From Bacteroidia bacterium (GTDB lineage: Bacteria > Bacteroidota > Bacteroidia > Chitinophagales > UBA2359), in contig JAUHXA010000028.1 of the NCBI GenBank assembly GCA_030427245.1, forward strand, positions 16,464-80,463: 64,000 nt of DNA, given 5' to 3'. This document shows positions 43,951 through 52,231 of this stretch, in pieces. Below the pieces are notes generated by a model. It was given only the letters and a program-made list of their open reading frames with translations. It made no database searches and was not told the origin of the DNA. The stretch's first letter is position 1; every line of letters begins with the position of its first letter. Position numbers and translations under genes: made by a program.

Positions 43951-44829
43951 ATGCCCAAATACTTCAAGAAATTCATCAATTTTTTCATTTACAGCGAATT
44001 GCTCATCTCGCTTTGTGCCGTAGCAGCAACTTGTCAGACCTATTTGCTGATTGGAAGTGCCATTTTGTGGGACGAACTTTTGTGGATAGTGGGACTTTCT
44101 ACAATGGCTTGTTATGTACTGGCACGGCTGGCAGCTTTGCAGGAAATGAATCAAATGTTTCATAAGCCTCAGAATAGAACGCCCCTTTTTTACCTCTTAT
44201 GTGTGTTGTTGTTGGTCACTTCAATGGTTTGCTTTCTTCTATTTTGGAAGCTTAAAGTTTCTGTTCAGATTACCTTAGTAGGTTCGGCAGCTGTTACCGT
44301 TCTTTACACCATCCCTCTCATTCCAGACAAAAATGGCTGGAAAAAACTGCGAGATGTAGGTATGTTGAAAATCTTTCTGATAGCGTTTATTTGGACCATC
44401 AGCACTGCTGTTTTGCCGCTTCTTCAATGCGATGCCTCTTTTAGCAGGCCTCATACTTGGCTAATCATTCTCGAAAAAGCCCTATTTATTTTTGCGATTA
44501 CCCTTCCCTTCGATATTCGAGACATGGACTATGATCAAAGCCGAAATCTCAAAACCATTCCATTGTTGATAGGTGAAAAAAACACTCTTCAGTTGGCTCA
44601 GGTGTGTTTGGCGGCTTTGGGGTTAATTGGAGTCTTCAACTACTTAGTACTACCTGATGCGCCAAGAGTTGCCATTTTTATTGCTTTGTTGGTTTCTTAC
44701 CGTTCTACTTCCTTATTGATACAGCAAACCAATGCGGATAGACCCGACCAATTTTACACAGGCTGGTTAGATGCTACGATATTAGGGCAGTTTGTATTGG
44801 TTTGGATAGTTTCCTTATTCATTAATTGA
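43951..44829 (+). CDS. UbiA-like prenyltransferase-family membrane protein
   Basis: Using the ATG at 43951 gives 292 residues with eight or nine hydrophobic helices. The second aspartate-rich motif of UbiA enzymes is readable as FDIRDMDYDQSRNLKTIP, which normally binds Mg-diphosphate. The first motif (NDxxDxxxD) is not evident: the corresponding place holds ARLAALQEMNQMF. The protein may therefore have lost prenyl transfer or use a different substrate. UbiA enzymes join prenyl chains to quinone or other aromatic acceptors. The gene is followed after 125 bp by an MBL-fold gene. Confidence 0.7.
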   Translation: MPKYFKKFINFFIYSELLISLCAVAATCQTYLLIGSAILWDELLWIVGLSTMACYVLARLAALQEMNQMFHKPQNRTPLFYLLCVLLLVTSMVCFLLFWKLKVSVQITLVGSAAVTVLYTIPLIPDKNGWKKLRDVGMLKIFLIAFIWTISTAVLPLLQCDASFSRPHTWLIILEKALFIFAITLPFDIRDMDYDQSRNLKTIPLLIGEKNTLQLAQVCLAALGLIGVFNYLVLPDAPRVAIFIALLVSYRSTSLLIQQTNADRPDQFYTGWLDATILGQFVLVWIVSLFIN

Positions 44830-44954
44830 ACAACAATTTTTTCCGTTTTACGCTTATTGCTCGTACCTTTGATTTCTTAAACCTTAAAGTGAGGGACAAA
44901 TTAAAAATGCTGGAGGCATTTTTTAATTTTAATTTTAAATCATTCCTAAGATTG

Positions 44955-45842
44955 ATGATTCATACCATAGACTTAAATTTTTTAGGGCATAGTCACTCTA
45001 TCGCTTCCTACCTCGTAGAAACTTCAGCAGGTCCCGTGTTGGTAGAAACTGGTCCTCATTCTGTTTTGCCAAATCTCAAGAAAGGATTGGCTGAAAGGGG
45101 ATATAAACTAAGTGATATTCAGCACGTTTTTTTGACCCATATTCACTTAGACCATGCAGGAGCAGCTTGGTACTTTGCCCATCAAGGAGCAACAGTCTAT
45201 GTGCATCCGTTTGGTTACAAACATCTTGCCCAACCCGAAAAACTTTTATACTCTGCAAAACGTATTTACCAGGATGATATGGGCCGACTTTGGGGAGATA
45301 TGAAAGCCATACCCGAAAGTCAATTGGTCGCAGTAGAAAACAAAGCTGAATTCACCATTGGAGATACAACCTTCAAAGCTTGGCATACGCCTGGTCATGC
45401 AGTGCATCATATTGCTTGGCAACTCGACAAAGGCCTCTTTGCAGGAGATGTGGCAGGGGTAAAAATTGAAGGAGGAAAAGTGGTCGTTCCTTGTCCACCG
45501 CCTGATATCAATCTTGAAGATTGGAAAAAATCTGTCGAATTATTGAAGTCTTTGGAACTTGAACGATTGTATTTAGCACATTTCGGTGAAATTCAAAATG
45601 TTAATGAACATTTGGATGAAGTAATAGAGTGTCTTTGGGACTGGGCAAATTGGATAAAACCCTATTGGGAAAGCGGCAAAAGTGCAGAGGAAATCACGCC
45701 TCTTTTTGAAGCTTATGCCGACCAACAACTTATTGACTACGGTATTGATGCCGAGGGGCGTGCGAGGTATGAAGCGGCAAATCCTTCGTGGATGAGTGTA
45801 GCGGGTTTGATGCGGTATTGGCGTAAAAAAACGGCTTCGTAA
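44955..45842 (+). CDS. MBL-fold metallo-hydrolase
   Basis: The ATG at 44955 is chosen because the domain begins directly with MIHTIDLNFLGHSHSIASYL. The frame can be extended upstream, but that part is AT-rich and unlike the family. The 295 residues have the metal motif THIHLDHAG (His62, His64, Asp66, His67), a further histidine in WHTPGHAVHH, an aspartate in GLFAGDVAG and a C-terminal histidine in YLAHFGE, so the dinuclear site looks complete. The family includes glyoxalase II-like and lactonase-like enzymes; the substrate is not inferable. Confidence 0.85.
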   Translation: MIHTIDLNFLGHSHSIASYLVETSAGPVLVETGPHSVLPNLKKGLAERGYKLSDIQHVFLTHIHLDHAGAAWYFAHQGATVYVHPFGYKHLAQPEKLLYSAKRIYQDDMGRLWGDMKAIPESQLVAVENKAEFTIGDTTFKAWHTPGHAVHHIAWQLDKGLFAGDVAGVKIEGGKVVVPCPPPDINLEDWKKSVELLKSLELERLYLAHFGEIQNVNEHLDEVIECLWDWANWIKPYWESGKSAEEITPLFEAYADQQLIDYGIDAEGRARYEAANPSWMSVAGLMRYWRKKTAS

Positions 45843-46005
45843 ATGGTATAGACCATAGACGAAAGGAGTGAGAAACGATTTTTAAAGATAACAAACAATC
45901 AATTGATAATTAATATTTCACCTCTCTGCAACTTCGTCCAAAGTCTAAAAATCAGCACGATATAGAAGTAAAAAATTATATTTTCATTTTTTAAAAAATA
46001 AACAA

Positions 46006-46932
46006 ATGACCTTTAGAAAATTATTCTTTCTTTCATTGATAATGATGGTAGCAGTGAGCGCCTGTAAGAATCAAGGCGGAACATCTGCTCCTGATTTGAA
46101 AACTCCACAGGATTCTTTGGCGTATAGCTTGGGTGTAGATTATGCAAGTAGTTTGGCAGAAGCTGAGATCGCTGGCTTAAACATAGATGCTTTTACAAAA
46201 GGCCTGAACGATGTTTTGGAGGGAAAAGAGTTGGAAGTTTCTGATGAAGAGGTTGCTCAGCAAGTGCGTGATTTTGTCACCAAAATGCGTAGTCCTGAAG
46301 CAACTCCTGAAGACAAAAACATCAACGACGAAAAAGTGGCTTACGCTTTTGGTATTGATTATGGTTCAAACCTGAAAAAAAGTGGTTTAACAGACTTCAA
46401 TGAATCTGCTTTTGCAGGTGCGGTTAATGCAACTATGGCAGGAGAAAGTGAAGACAATGTATTGTTGATTGATGCGGAAGCAGCTCGTGACATTATCCAA
46501 ACACAGTTTACTGCTATTCAAGCTAAAAAAGGCGAAGCAAACAAAGCGAAAGGGGAGGAATTCTTGTCAAAAAACAAAGAACGAGAAGGAATCACCGTTA
46601 CCGAAAGTGGTTTGCAATACGAAGTAATGACTGAAGGAACAGGCGCGAAACCTGCTGCTGAAGACAAAGTGAGAGTTCACTATCATGGTACATTGATTGA
46701 CGGAACCGTATTTGACAGCTCAGTAGATCGTGGCGAACCTGCCGAATTCCCTGTTGGCGGTGTTATCAAAGGGTGGGTAGAAGCTCTTCAATTGATGCCT
46801 GTGGGTTCAAAATGGAAACTATACATTCCTGCTGATTTGGCGTATGGTGAGCGTGGAGCTGGCGGAGATATTGGCCCACAAGAAACCTTGATTTTTGAAG
46901 TAGAATTGTTGGAAATCTTAGGAGACGAATAG
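46006..46932 (+). CDS. FKBP-type peptidyl-prolyl cis-trans isomerase lipoprotein
   Basis: The 308 residues start with a lipoprotein signal (IMMVAVSACKN, Cys20). A duplicated helical FKBP N-terminal dimerisation region follows (LAYSLGVDYASSL and VAYAFGIDYGSNL, about 35-180). The FKBP catalytic domain from about 200 has VRVHYHGTLIDGTVFDSS, then FPVGGVIKGWVEALQLM and IPADLAYGERGAG. This is the Mip/FkpA layout, which accelerates proline isomerisation during folding of envelope proteins. It is anchored in the periplasm. A strong terminator lies 35 bp downstream. Confidence 0.93.
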   Translation: MTFRKLFFLSLIMMVAVSACKNQGGTSAPDLKTPQDSLAYSLGVDYASSLAEAEIAGLNIDAFTKGLNDVLEGKELEVSDEEVAQQVRDFVTKMRSPEATPEDKNINDEKVAYAFGIDYGSNLKKSGLTDFNESAFAGAVNATMAGESEDNVLLIDAEAARDIIQTQFTAIQAKKGEANKAKGEEFLSKNKEREGITVTESGLQYEVMTEGTGAKPAAEDKVRVHYHGTLIDGTVFDSSVDRGEPAEFPVGGVIKGWVEALQLMPVGSKWKLYIPADLAYGERGAGGDIGPQETLIFEVELLEILGDE

Positions 46933-46966
46933 CTTCAAAACTCTAATACAAATTCAATTCTAAATG

Positions 46967-47002
46967 CAAAAGGCGAAAGAAAATCATTTCTTTCGCCTTT
47001 TG
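46967..47002. terminator. Strong bidirectional terminator
   Basis: A perfect 16-bp stem joins 46967-46982 (CAAAAGGCGAAAGAAA) and 46987-47002 around the loop ATCA. It lies between the FKBP gene stop and the convergent HsdR-N-like gene stop at 47006, so it can end both transcripts. Confidence 0.9.
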
Positions 47003-47005
47003 TAA

Positions 47006-47455
47006 TTAATTTACTTCTTCAAAATAAGGCAAATCCTCAATAAAAGAATAGCTATTCGTCTCATAGTCAATCTTGCAGCAAAAGTGTTCTAAGCCATTGG
47101 TAACAAAGAGATAGGTCACTTTCAAAGAAATATTGTAAGCTGCAATTTGGTCAAAAACTTGCTGAGTGATTTTGACATTTGGAGCTTTACATTCCACAAT
47201 CAAAATAGGTTCCCCATTTTTATTGTAAGCCACCACATCAGTTCTACGCAGCAAAGTGTTCACCTTCAATGCCTTTTCGACGGCCAAAAAACTTTTGGGG
47301 TATGCCCTGTCTTTTACCAAAAATTGAAGTACATGCTGACGCACCCACTCTTCGGGAGTCCACAGCAAATATTTACGCCGCACAAAACCAAATAAATAAT
47401 TTTTATTGTCGACTTTCTTGGTAGGAATAGAATATTCAGGAAAATTGAGTTGCAT
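47006..47455 (-). CDS. Stand-alone HsdR-N-like (PD-(D/E)XK) protein
   Basis: The 149 residues match the short type I restriction HsdR N-terminal domain proteins found across Bacteroidota. The start is FPEYSIPTKK, the region FVRRKYLLWTPEEWVRQHVL is typical, and the nuclease acids appear as RRTDVVAY and PILIVECKAP (D...ExK). There is no helicase domain and no hsdM or hsdS beside it, so it is not a working type I system. It ends an apparent minus-strand operon after kdsC, 32 bp downstream of that gene. Its role is unknown. Confidence 0.88.
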   Translation of the reverse strand: MQLNFPEYSIPTKKVDNKNYLFGFVRRKYLLWTPEEWVRQHVLQFLVKDRAYPKSFLAVEKALKVNTLLRRTDVVAYNKNGEPILIVECKAPNVKITQQVFDQIAAYNISLKVTYLFVTNGLEHFCCKIDYETNSYSFIEDLPYFEEVN

Positions 47456-47487
47456 TTTAGATATTTTGAAAACCTTACATCAAGTAA

Positions 47488-47985
47488 TCAACTCCACTGC
47501 CCCCTCAACTTCAATACCTTCTCAATCACATCTCGCACACAGCCATATCCACCCTTCAGAGGCGAAACATATTGGCTGATGGCCTTGATTTCAGGCACCG
47601 CATCTGCAGGACAAACAGGCATTCCGACTTGCATCATCACCTCCTGATCAGGAACATCGTCACCCATATACAAGATTTGTGACTTTTGAAGGTCGTAGGT
47701 CAAAAGATACTCATCAAAAGCATCAATTTTGTGCTGAATACCAGCATAAATATCCACCACACCCAAGCCCTTCAAGCGGCTCGTTACCCCCGCAGAACTT
47801 CCGCCTGTGATAATCGCTATATTCAGACCCGCCTCCAGTGCCTTTTTCACCGCATAACCATCGCGGGTATTCATAGTTCGCAGCAGTTCGCCTTTTTCGG
47901 TAATGAGTAGGTTGCTGTTCGTAAACACCCCGTCAATATCAAAAATGAGCGTGTCAATATCTCGAAACTTAGCTAATAAATTCAT
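47488..47985 (-). CDS. kdsC: KdsC-type 3-deoxy-D-manno-octulosonate 8-phosphate phosphatase
   Basis: KdsC removes phosphate from Kdo-8-phosphate for the lipid A-Kdo core of LPS. The 165 residues form a capless HAD domain, with nucleophile and acid Asp16 and Asp18 in FDIDGVFT, motif II IITGGSS, a lysine in HKIDAFDEYL and motif III YMGDDVPD. The short C-terminal GGYGCVRDVIEKVL tail that closes over the neighbouring subunit of the tetramer is present. The gene lies 4 bp after iscX, so they are cotranscribed. Confidence 0.9.
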   Translation of the reverse strand: MNLLAKFRDIDTLIFDIDGVFTNSNLLITEKGELLRTMNTRDGYAVKKALEAGLNIAIITGGSSAGVTSRLKGLGVVDIYAGIQHKIDAFDEYLLTYDLQKSQILYMGDDVPDQEVMMQVGMPVCPADAVPEIKAISQYVSPLKGGYGCVRDVIEKVLKLRGQWS

Positions 47986-47989
47986 TCAG

Positions 47990-48238
47990 TTATTGATTTT
48001 CTTCACGCCATTCATACACCCATGCCGCCTGAATCTGCTCCAAGTGTCCTTCACTACAATCTTCCCGAGCACCCTCAAAAGTTGGAATCTCTAAAACCCA
48101 TTCGATCAAATCCGTAAAGCGAATACGGTAAATCTTACTTTGGGTAAACTCCTCGCCAAAACGCTCATAGAGTTTCATCGCAATGTCCTCATGGTCAGCC
48201 CAATAAATTGGTAAATCATCTAATTCTTCAAAGCTCAT
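47990..48238 (-). CDS. iscX: IscX-like iron-sulfur cluster assembly protein
   Basis: I use the ATG at 48238 (MSFEELDDLPIYW); the frame can be extended to 48397 but that part is translated tandem repeat. The 82 residues keep the IscX pattern: WADHEDIAMKLYERFGE, then IRFTDLIEWVLEIPTF and EDCSEGHLEQIQAAWVYEW, an acidic winged-helix-like protein. In E. coli, IscX regulates the cysteine desulfurase IscS by competing with frataxin. The nearby 2Fe-2S ferredoxin gene, separated by the tandem array, is the other Isc-type gene here. IscS and IscU are not in the window. Confidence 0.82.
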   Translation of the reverse strand: MSFEELDDLPIYWADHEDIAMKLYERFGEEFTQSKIYRIRFTDLIEWVLEIPTFEGAREDCSEGHLEQIQAAWVYEWREENQ

Positions 48239-48249
48239 ATATTTGATAT

Positions 48250-48642
48250 TTAATTTGTTTTTGAATTTTCCAAATTTCAGTGCAAGCAAAAACGAATTTG
48301 AGTTTGCATTTGAAACTTGAATTTGAATTTCCCAAATTTCAGTGCGAACAAAAGCTAATTTGAGTTTGCATTTGAAATTTGAGTTTGAATTTTCCAAATT
48401 TCAGTGCGAACAAAAGCTAATTTGAGTTTGCATTTGAAATTTGAGTTTGAATTTCCCAAATTTCAGTGCGAACAAAAGCTAATTTGAGTTTGCATTTGAA
48501 ATTTGAGTTTGAATTTTCCAAATTTCAGTGCGAACAAAAGCTAATTTGAGTTTGCATTTGAAATTTGAGTTTGCATTTCCCAAATTTCAGTGCGAACAAA
48601 AGCTAATTTGAGTTTGCATTTGAAATTTGAGTTTGAATTTTC
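48250..48642. repeat. 62-bp tandem repeat array, six units
   Basis: The string CAGTGC recurs at 48278, 48340, 48402, 48464, 48526 and 48588, exactly 62 bp apart. Each unit contains AATTTGAGTTTGCATTTG and a TTTGAATTT-CCAAATTT segment. Units differ by only a few bases; the first is the most diverged (TGCAAGCAAAAACG). The array fills the whole gap between the ferredoxin stop and iscX. Since 62 is not a multiple of three, it is not coding. Confidence 0.9.
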
Positions 48643-48981
48643 CTAGTGTTCATGCCCAATGATATTCCGTTGGTCAGGAATCGTAATCTCCAGTTCTCCG
48701 CTGCCTTCCAACAAAATGCACTGACAGCCCAAACGAGACTCCAATCTTGGACTGATTGCACGATCAACATAGTCCTCCTCTTTATCACTTATTTCTTCCA
48801 CAAAATCCTCTCCTTTCGTCAAATAAATATGACAAGTCGTACAAGCGCAAACGCCTCCACAGTTGTGATGCAAATCTATATCATTCAACAAGACCCCCTC
48901 CAAAATAGAATGGTCAGGCTCGACCTCAATAACTTGGGTTTCTTTGTCCGACTCTTCAAAATTAACAGTTATTTTATACAT
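48643..48981 (-). CDS. fdx: Adrenodoxin-type 2Fe-2S ferredoxin
   Basis: The 112 residues hold the plant/adrenodoxin-type cluster ligands Cys41, Cys47 and Cys50 in NCGGVCACTTCH and the fourth at Cys86 in SRLGCQC. This C-x5-C-x2-C pattern is that of the Isc ferredoxin, which supplies electrons for iron-sulfur assembly. An extra cysteine (Cys45) lies inside the loop and Cys88 lies near the fourth. A TACTTTTG box lies 33 nt upstream. IscX follows on the same strand after the 62-bp array, in line with an Isc-type role. Confidence 0.9.
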   Translation of the reverse strand: MYKITVNFEESDKETQVIEVEPDHSILEGVLLNDIDLHHNCGGVCACTTCHIYLTKGEDFVEEISDKEEDYVDRAISPRLESRLGCQCILLEGSGELEITIPDQRNIIGHEH

Positions 48982-49013
48982 GTTTATATTTTATCTTCCA
49001 ACAAAATGAAGCA

Positions 49014-49021
49014 CAAAAGTA
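49014..49021 (-). promoter_or_regulatory. -7 box of the ferredoxin promoter
   Basis: The minus strand reads TACTTTTG, an exact TAnnTTTG match, about 33 nt before the ATG at 48981. A TTG at 49047-49045 may be the -33 element at slightly long spacing. Confidence 0.5.
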
Positions 49022-49036
49022 CAAAACATCAATGGA

Positions 49037-49795
49037 TTATTTTGCAATGCTTTCAGAAATCAAATGGTACAACAACTGCCTGTCGGGATGGTTCTGCAAC
49101 AGCTTCAAATGCTTTTCAATCGTCGTCTTATCGCCCCTAATAGCGGGGCCTGTTTGAGCAATTTTAGGCGAAATAGACTGAACTTTTTCAAAAGTCTCTC
49201 GAATCAAGGGCTGCAAAATCCCAAAAGGAACATCAAATTCTTGACAAATTTCCTCCCCCAAAGTGAGCAAATGATTGGTAAAGTTGTTCACAAAAACGGC
49301 TGCAACATGAAGAGCTTGCCGCTGTTTATCGGTTATTAAATGCACAGTAGGCGAAAGCTGCTGGGCCAGTTGGAAGAGTTGGTTTCTCACCGTTTGAGAA
49401 TTTCCATCAATACAAAAAGGAACAGCCTGCCAATTGACTGTTTTAGCTAGGCTGAAAGTTTGAAGCGGATAAAAAATACCGAATTGCTCGTGTTGCCGTA
49501 AAACCTCCGTAGAGGTAGCACCCGAAGTGTGTACTACTATTCCATTTACTTGCGTTTTCTTCAATTTCTGACTGACTTCTTCAATCGCTTGGTCGTTCAC
49601 TGCAATGATATAAACATCTGATTTCGGGTTGATTGATGTCCAATCTGACACACATTTTTTGGCTAAAATTGGAGGGAAATGGGCAAAGCGTTTGGGGTTT
49701 CTACTGAATATTTGCAGTAGGTGGTGGTCGGTTTGTTGGAAGGCGGTCGCTAAATGATAACCGACATTACCAGCTCCTATAATGGTGATGTTCAT
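49037..49795 (-). CDS. DUF2520 / Rossmann-like NAD(P)-binding oxidoreductase-family protein
   Basis: From the ATG at 49795 (MNITIIGAGNVGYHLA) this is 252 residues; the ATG ten codons earlier precedes a non-conserved piece. The dinucleotide motif is GAGNVG at 7-12. The C-terminal half (HVAAVFVNNFTNHLLTLGEE, then FGILQPLIRETFEKV) is the DUF2520 helical domain. The whole resembles pyrroline-5-carboxylate reductase and ketopantoate reductase folds. The enzyme's substrate is not known for this family in Bacteroidota. It is probably cytoplasmic. Confidence 0.85.
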   Translation of the reverse strand: MNITIIGAGNVGYHLATAFQQTDHHLLQIFSRNPKRFAHFPPILAKKCVSDWTSINPKSDVYIIAVNDQAIEEVSQKLKKTQVNGIVVHTSGATSTEVLRQHEQFGIFYPLQTFSLAKTVNWQAVPFCIDGNSQTVRNQLFQLAQQLSPTVHLITDKQRQALHVAAVFVNNFTNHLLTLGEEICQEFDVPFGILQPLIRETFEKVQSISPKIAQTGPAIRGDKTTIEKHLKLLQNHPDRQLLYHLISESIAK

Positions 49796-49947
49796 CTGGA
49801 TAGAATGGTTTTTTCTTTCATGCAAGATAAAGAGAATTGAAGGAAGAAAGTTTATTTGGAGGTTTGAATCTGAAAAAAGTAAAAGTGATGGGTGAGTTGT
49901 GCAACCTTTCCTGTCATGTGTGTAGAAGAAAATGGGGAGTTTGTGAA

Positions 49948-50694
49948 TTATTTGGTGGAGTGAGTTTTCATCTTCAACAATTCTCCTTCAATGGTACTAA
50001 AGCTCTGCTCTTTCAGTCGTTTAATGTCCTCCGATTGTAGCCCTTCAGTGGAGATGGGTTTTCCAAACACACAAGTAATCGTTGCGGGGTGAATGGGCAA
50101 TTTATCATCGGGAAACACGTCTCTTGTGCCAAGAAAGGTGACAGGAACAATAGGAATTTGAAGGTCAACAGCAATGCGGAAAGCCCCCGCATAAAAGGGT
50201 TTGAGAAGAATGTCTTTGGAGCGATTTCGTGTGCCTTCTGGAAATACCAAAATGGAATTGCCTTTTTTTACCCGTTCTTTAAGCTGCAATAAGCTTTTTT
50301 GGCGACTTTCCATACTTCTCCTGTCGACCATCACACAAAACTGCTTAAACAAATAACCCATGATGGGATATCGTCCTGCTTCGGCTTTCATCAAGGGATT
50401 GAAGTTGCCGGGAATGACTGCCGCTACCACAAAAATATCTGCAATGGCTCGGTGATTGGCTACATAGACATAAGATTTTTTAGCGTCTACATATTCCCCA
50501 TTTACCAAACGATAGCGAACTCCCGATAAAAACCCCCATGTTCGCACCCAAAAACGATTGTAAACCATGATTTTTGGTCCCATTTTTTGCCCAAACAAAC
50601 CAAAACCAATAAAGTAAAGAGGTATGGCAAAGAGGGCAAATGTCCCAAAAATGAGCATGGAGTAGAGACTGTGAATGTAACGGAGTAGCTTCAT
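49948..50694 (-). CDS. plsC: 1-acyl-sn-glycerol-3-phosphate acyltransferase
   Basis: PlsC adds the second acyl chain to lysophosphatidate to make phosphatidate, the precursor of membrane phospholipids. The ATG at 50694 (MKLLRYIHSLYSML) is preferred to a GTG seven codons upstream, giving 248 residues. An N-terminal membrane helix (LIFGTFALFAIPLYFIGFGL) is followed by the HX4D catalytic motif as NHRAIAD (His81, Asp86), and motif III as FPEGTRNR. Motif IV is IPIVPVTFLG. Length and order are normal. It lies divergently from aroC. Confidence 0.9.
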   Translation of the reverse strand: MKLLRYIHSLYSMLIFGTFALFAIPLYFIGFGLFGQKMGPKIMVYNRFWVRTWGFLSGVRYRLVNGEYVDAKKSYVYVANHRAIADIFVVAAVIPGNFNPLMKAEAGRYPIMGYLFKQFCVMVDRRSMESRQKSLLQLKERVKKGNSILVFPEGTRNRSKDILLKPFYAGAFRIAVDLQIPIVPVTFLGTRDVFPDDKLPIHPATITCVFGKPISTEGLQSEDIKRLKEQSFSTIEGELLKMKTHSTK

Positions 50695-50859
50695 AAGTAA
50701 AACAAAATAAATCACAGATATTGAAGGTGGTGTAGATTACACAGGCACATAAAAATTTACAAGGATGTTCAAATTTAGTAAGATTTGAAGGATTCTCTTG
50801 GAAATAATCGAATTGATTAGGACTTTTACGCTTAATAATGACAAAAGAAGTAGAATAAA

Positions 50860-51942
50860 ATGGCAGGTAATAGTTTTGGTACATTATTTAGAATCAGCAC
50901 CTTTGGCGAATCACATGGTGTAGGCTTGGGGGTCATTATTGACGGATGCCCTGCTGGATTGGAGATAGACGAAGAGTTCATTCAGAGTGAATTAGCTCGC
51001 CGTCGCCCCGGTCAATCCAAGATTGTGACCCAACGCAAGGAAGGCGATGAGTTTGAACTGATGTCTGGTGTTTTTGAAGGAAAATCCACAGGTACGCCGA
51101 TTGCAATGATCATTCGCAACAAGGACCAACGTTCTAAAGATTACAGCCACATCATGGACAAATACCGACCTTCTCATGCCGATTTTACATACGATGAAAA
51201 GTATGGTTTTCGGGATTATAGAGGTGGGGGGCGTTCCTCTGCTCGTGAAACGGCTGCAAGGGTTGCGGCAGGGGCAGTGGCAAAGTTGCTCCTAAAACAA
51301 TACGGTATCCGAATCACGGGCTATGTTTCGCAAGTTGGGGCATTGAAGTTGGAAAAGCCTTACCAAGAGTTGGATTTTAGTCAAATTGAAGCCAACCCTG
51401 TCCGCTGTGCTGATGCTGCAATGGCGGTTGAAATGGAGGACTTGATTAAGCAAATTCGCAAAGAAGGGGATACCATTGGAGGTGTAGTCAGTGCGGTCAT
51501 TGAAGGAATGGCAACGGGGTTAGGCGCACCAGTTTTTGACAAATTACACGCAGATTTGGCGAAAGCCATGATGAGTATCAATGCAGCAAAGGGCTTTGAG
51601 TATGGTTCTGGTTTTGGGGGAGTGGAAATGAAAGGTTCGCAACACAACGATGTTTTTGAAGTGGTAGATGGAAAGACGGTTACCCAAACCAATCATTCGG
51701 GCGGTATTCAAGGCGGTATTTCCAATGGAATGGATATCTATTTTAGAGTGGCATTCAAGCCTGTGGCGACTATCATTCGGGCGCAGGATTCGGTGGACAA
51801 ATCGGGAAATTCGGTGACGGTGACCGGAAAAGGAAGACACGATCCCTGTGTTGTCCCTCGTGCGGTGCCGATTGTAGAGGCAATGGCGGCTCTAGTGGTG
51901 GCGGATCATCTATTGAGAAATAAAAGTGTGCGGTTGGTGTAG
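50860..51942 (+). CDS. aroC: Chorismate synthase
   Basis: AroC converts 5-enolpyruvylshikimate 3-phosphate to chorismate using reduced FMN, the last step of the shikimate pathway and the branch point to tryptophan, tyrosine, phenylalanine and folate. The 360 residues begin with the signature TFGESHG at 16-22 and include [11 protein letters not shown] with the FMN-contacting residues and [16 protein letters not shown]. The C-terminal segment [13 protein letters not shown] is also present. Length is canonical. It is monocistronic. Confidence 0.96.
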   Translation: MAGNSFGTLFRISTFGESHGVGLGVIIDGCPAGLEIDEEFIQSELARRRPGQSKIVTQRKEGDEFELMSGVFEGKSTGTPIAMIIRNKDQRSKDYSHIMDKYRPSHADFTYDEKYGFRDYRGGGRSSARETAARVAAGAVAKLLLKQYGIRITGYVSQVGALKLEKPYQELDFSQIEANPVRCADAAMAVEMEDLIKQIRKEGDTIGGVVSAVIEGMATGLGAPVFDKLHADLAKAMMSINAAKGFEYGSGFGGVEMKGSQHNDVFEVVDGKTVTQTNHSGGIQGGISNGMDIYFRVAFKPVATIIRAQDSVDKSGNSVTVTGKGRHDPCVVPRAVPIVEAMAALVVADHLLRNKSVRLV

Positions 51943-52162
51943 ATTTGAAGGGACTGAATTTTGATTTTGCAGTCCAAATCAAGCCAAAAAAGTTCGATAT
52001 CCAACCTTTAAAATCAAATTGAGATTACATGATTTGAGTAATCACTCAAAATAAAAGGCAAAAGCCTCCGTTTTATAGTTGTCCTGTTACAAAAGGATTT
52101 AACTTACTCAATTGAATACCTTTGGTCGTACTAAGGTAGACTGTTTTCATAGTTAGTTTTGT

Positions 52163-52189
52163 CCCCCAAAGTAATTTACACTTTGGGGG
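52163..52189 (+). terminator. Intrinsic terminator upstream of the WD40 gene
   Basis: CCCCCAAAGT (52163-52172) pairs perfectly with ACTTTGGGGG (52180-52189) around a 7-nt loop, followed by a T-rich tail. It lies more than 200 bp after aroC and 40 bp before the next gene, so it may end a separate small transcript rather than aroC. Confidence 0.8.
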
Positions 52190-52191
52190 TT

Positions 52192-52225
52192 TTGTTTTTA
52201 CAATATTAAATTTTCCTTATCTTTG
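52192..52225 (+). promoter_or_regulatory. Promoter of the WD40 protein gene, giving a near-leaderless transcript
   Basis: The -7 box TATCTTTG spans 52218-52225 and a TTG at 52192-52194 lies in the terminator tail. The ATG at 52232 begins only 6 bp after the box, which is about where RNA synthesis should start. The message would then have almost no 5' leader. Confidence 0.55.
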
Positions 52226-52231
52226 CAGACT

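Noticed and set aside
44826..44954. Extension of the MBL-fold gene to overlap the UbiA-like gene
   Set aside because: The extra 43 codons are AT-rich, unlike the family, and the domain starts cleanly at 44955.
48239..48397. An N-terminal extension of IscX by 53 codons
   Set aside because: These codons are translated from the 62-bp array, which is not a multiple of three and has no protein conservation; the family start is the ATG at 48238.
48250..48642. CRISPR array
   Set aside because: The units are contiguous and nearly identical over the whole 62 bp with no variable spacers, and no cas genes are nearby.
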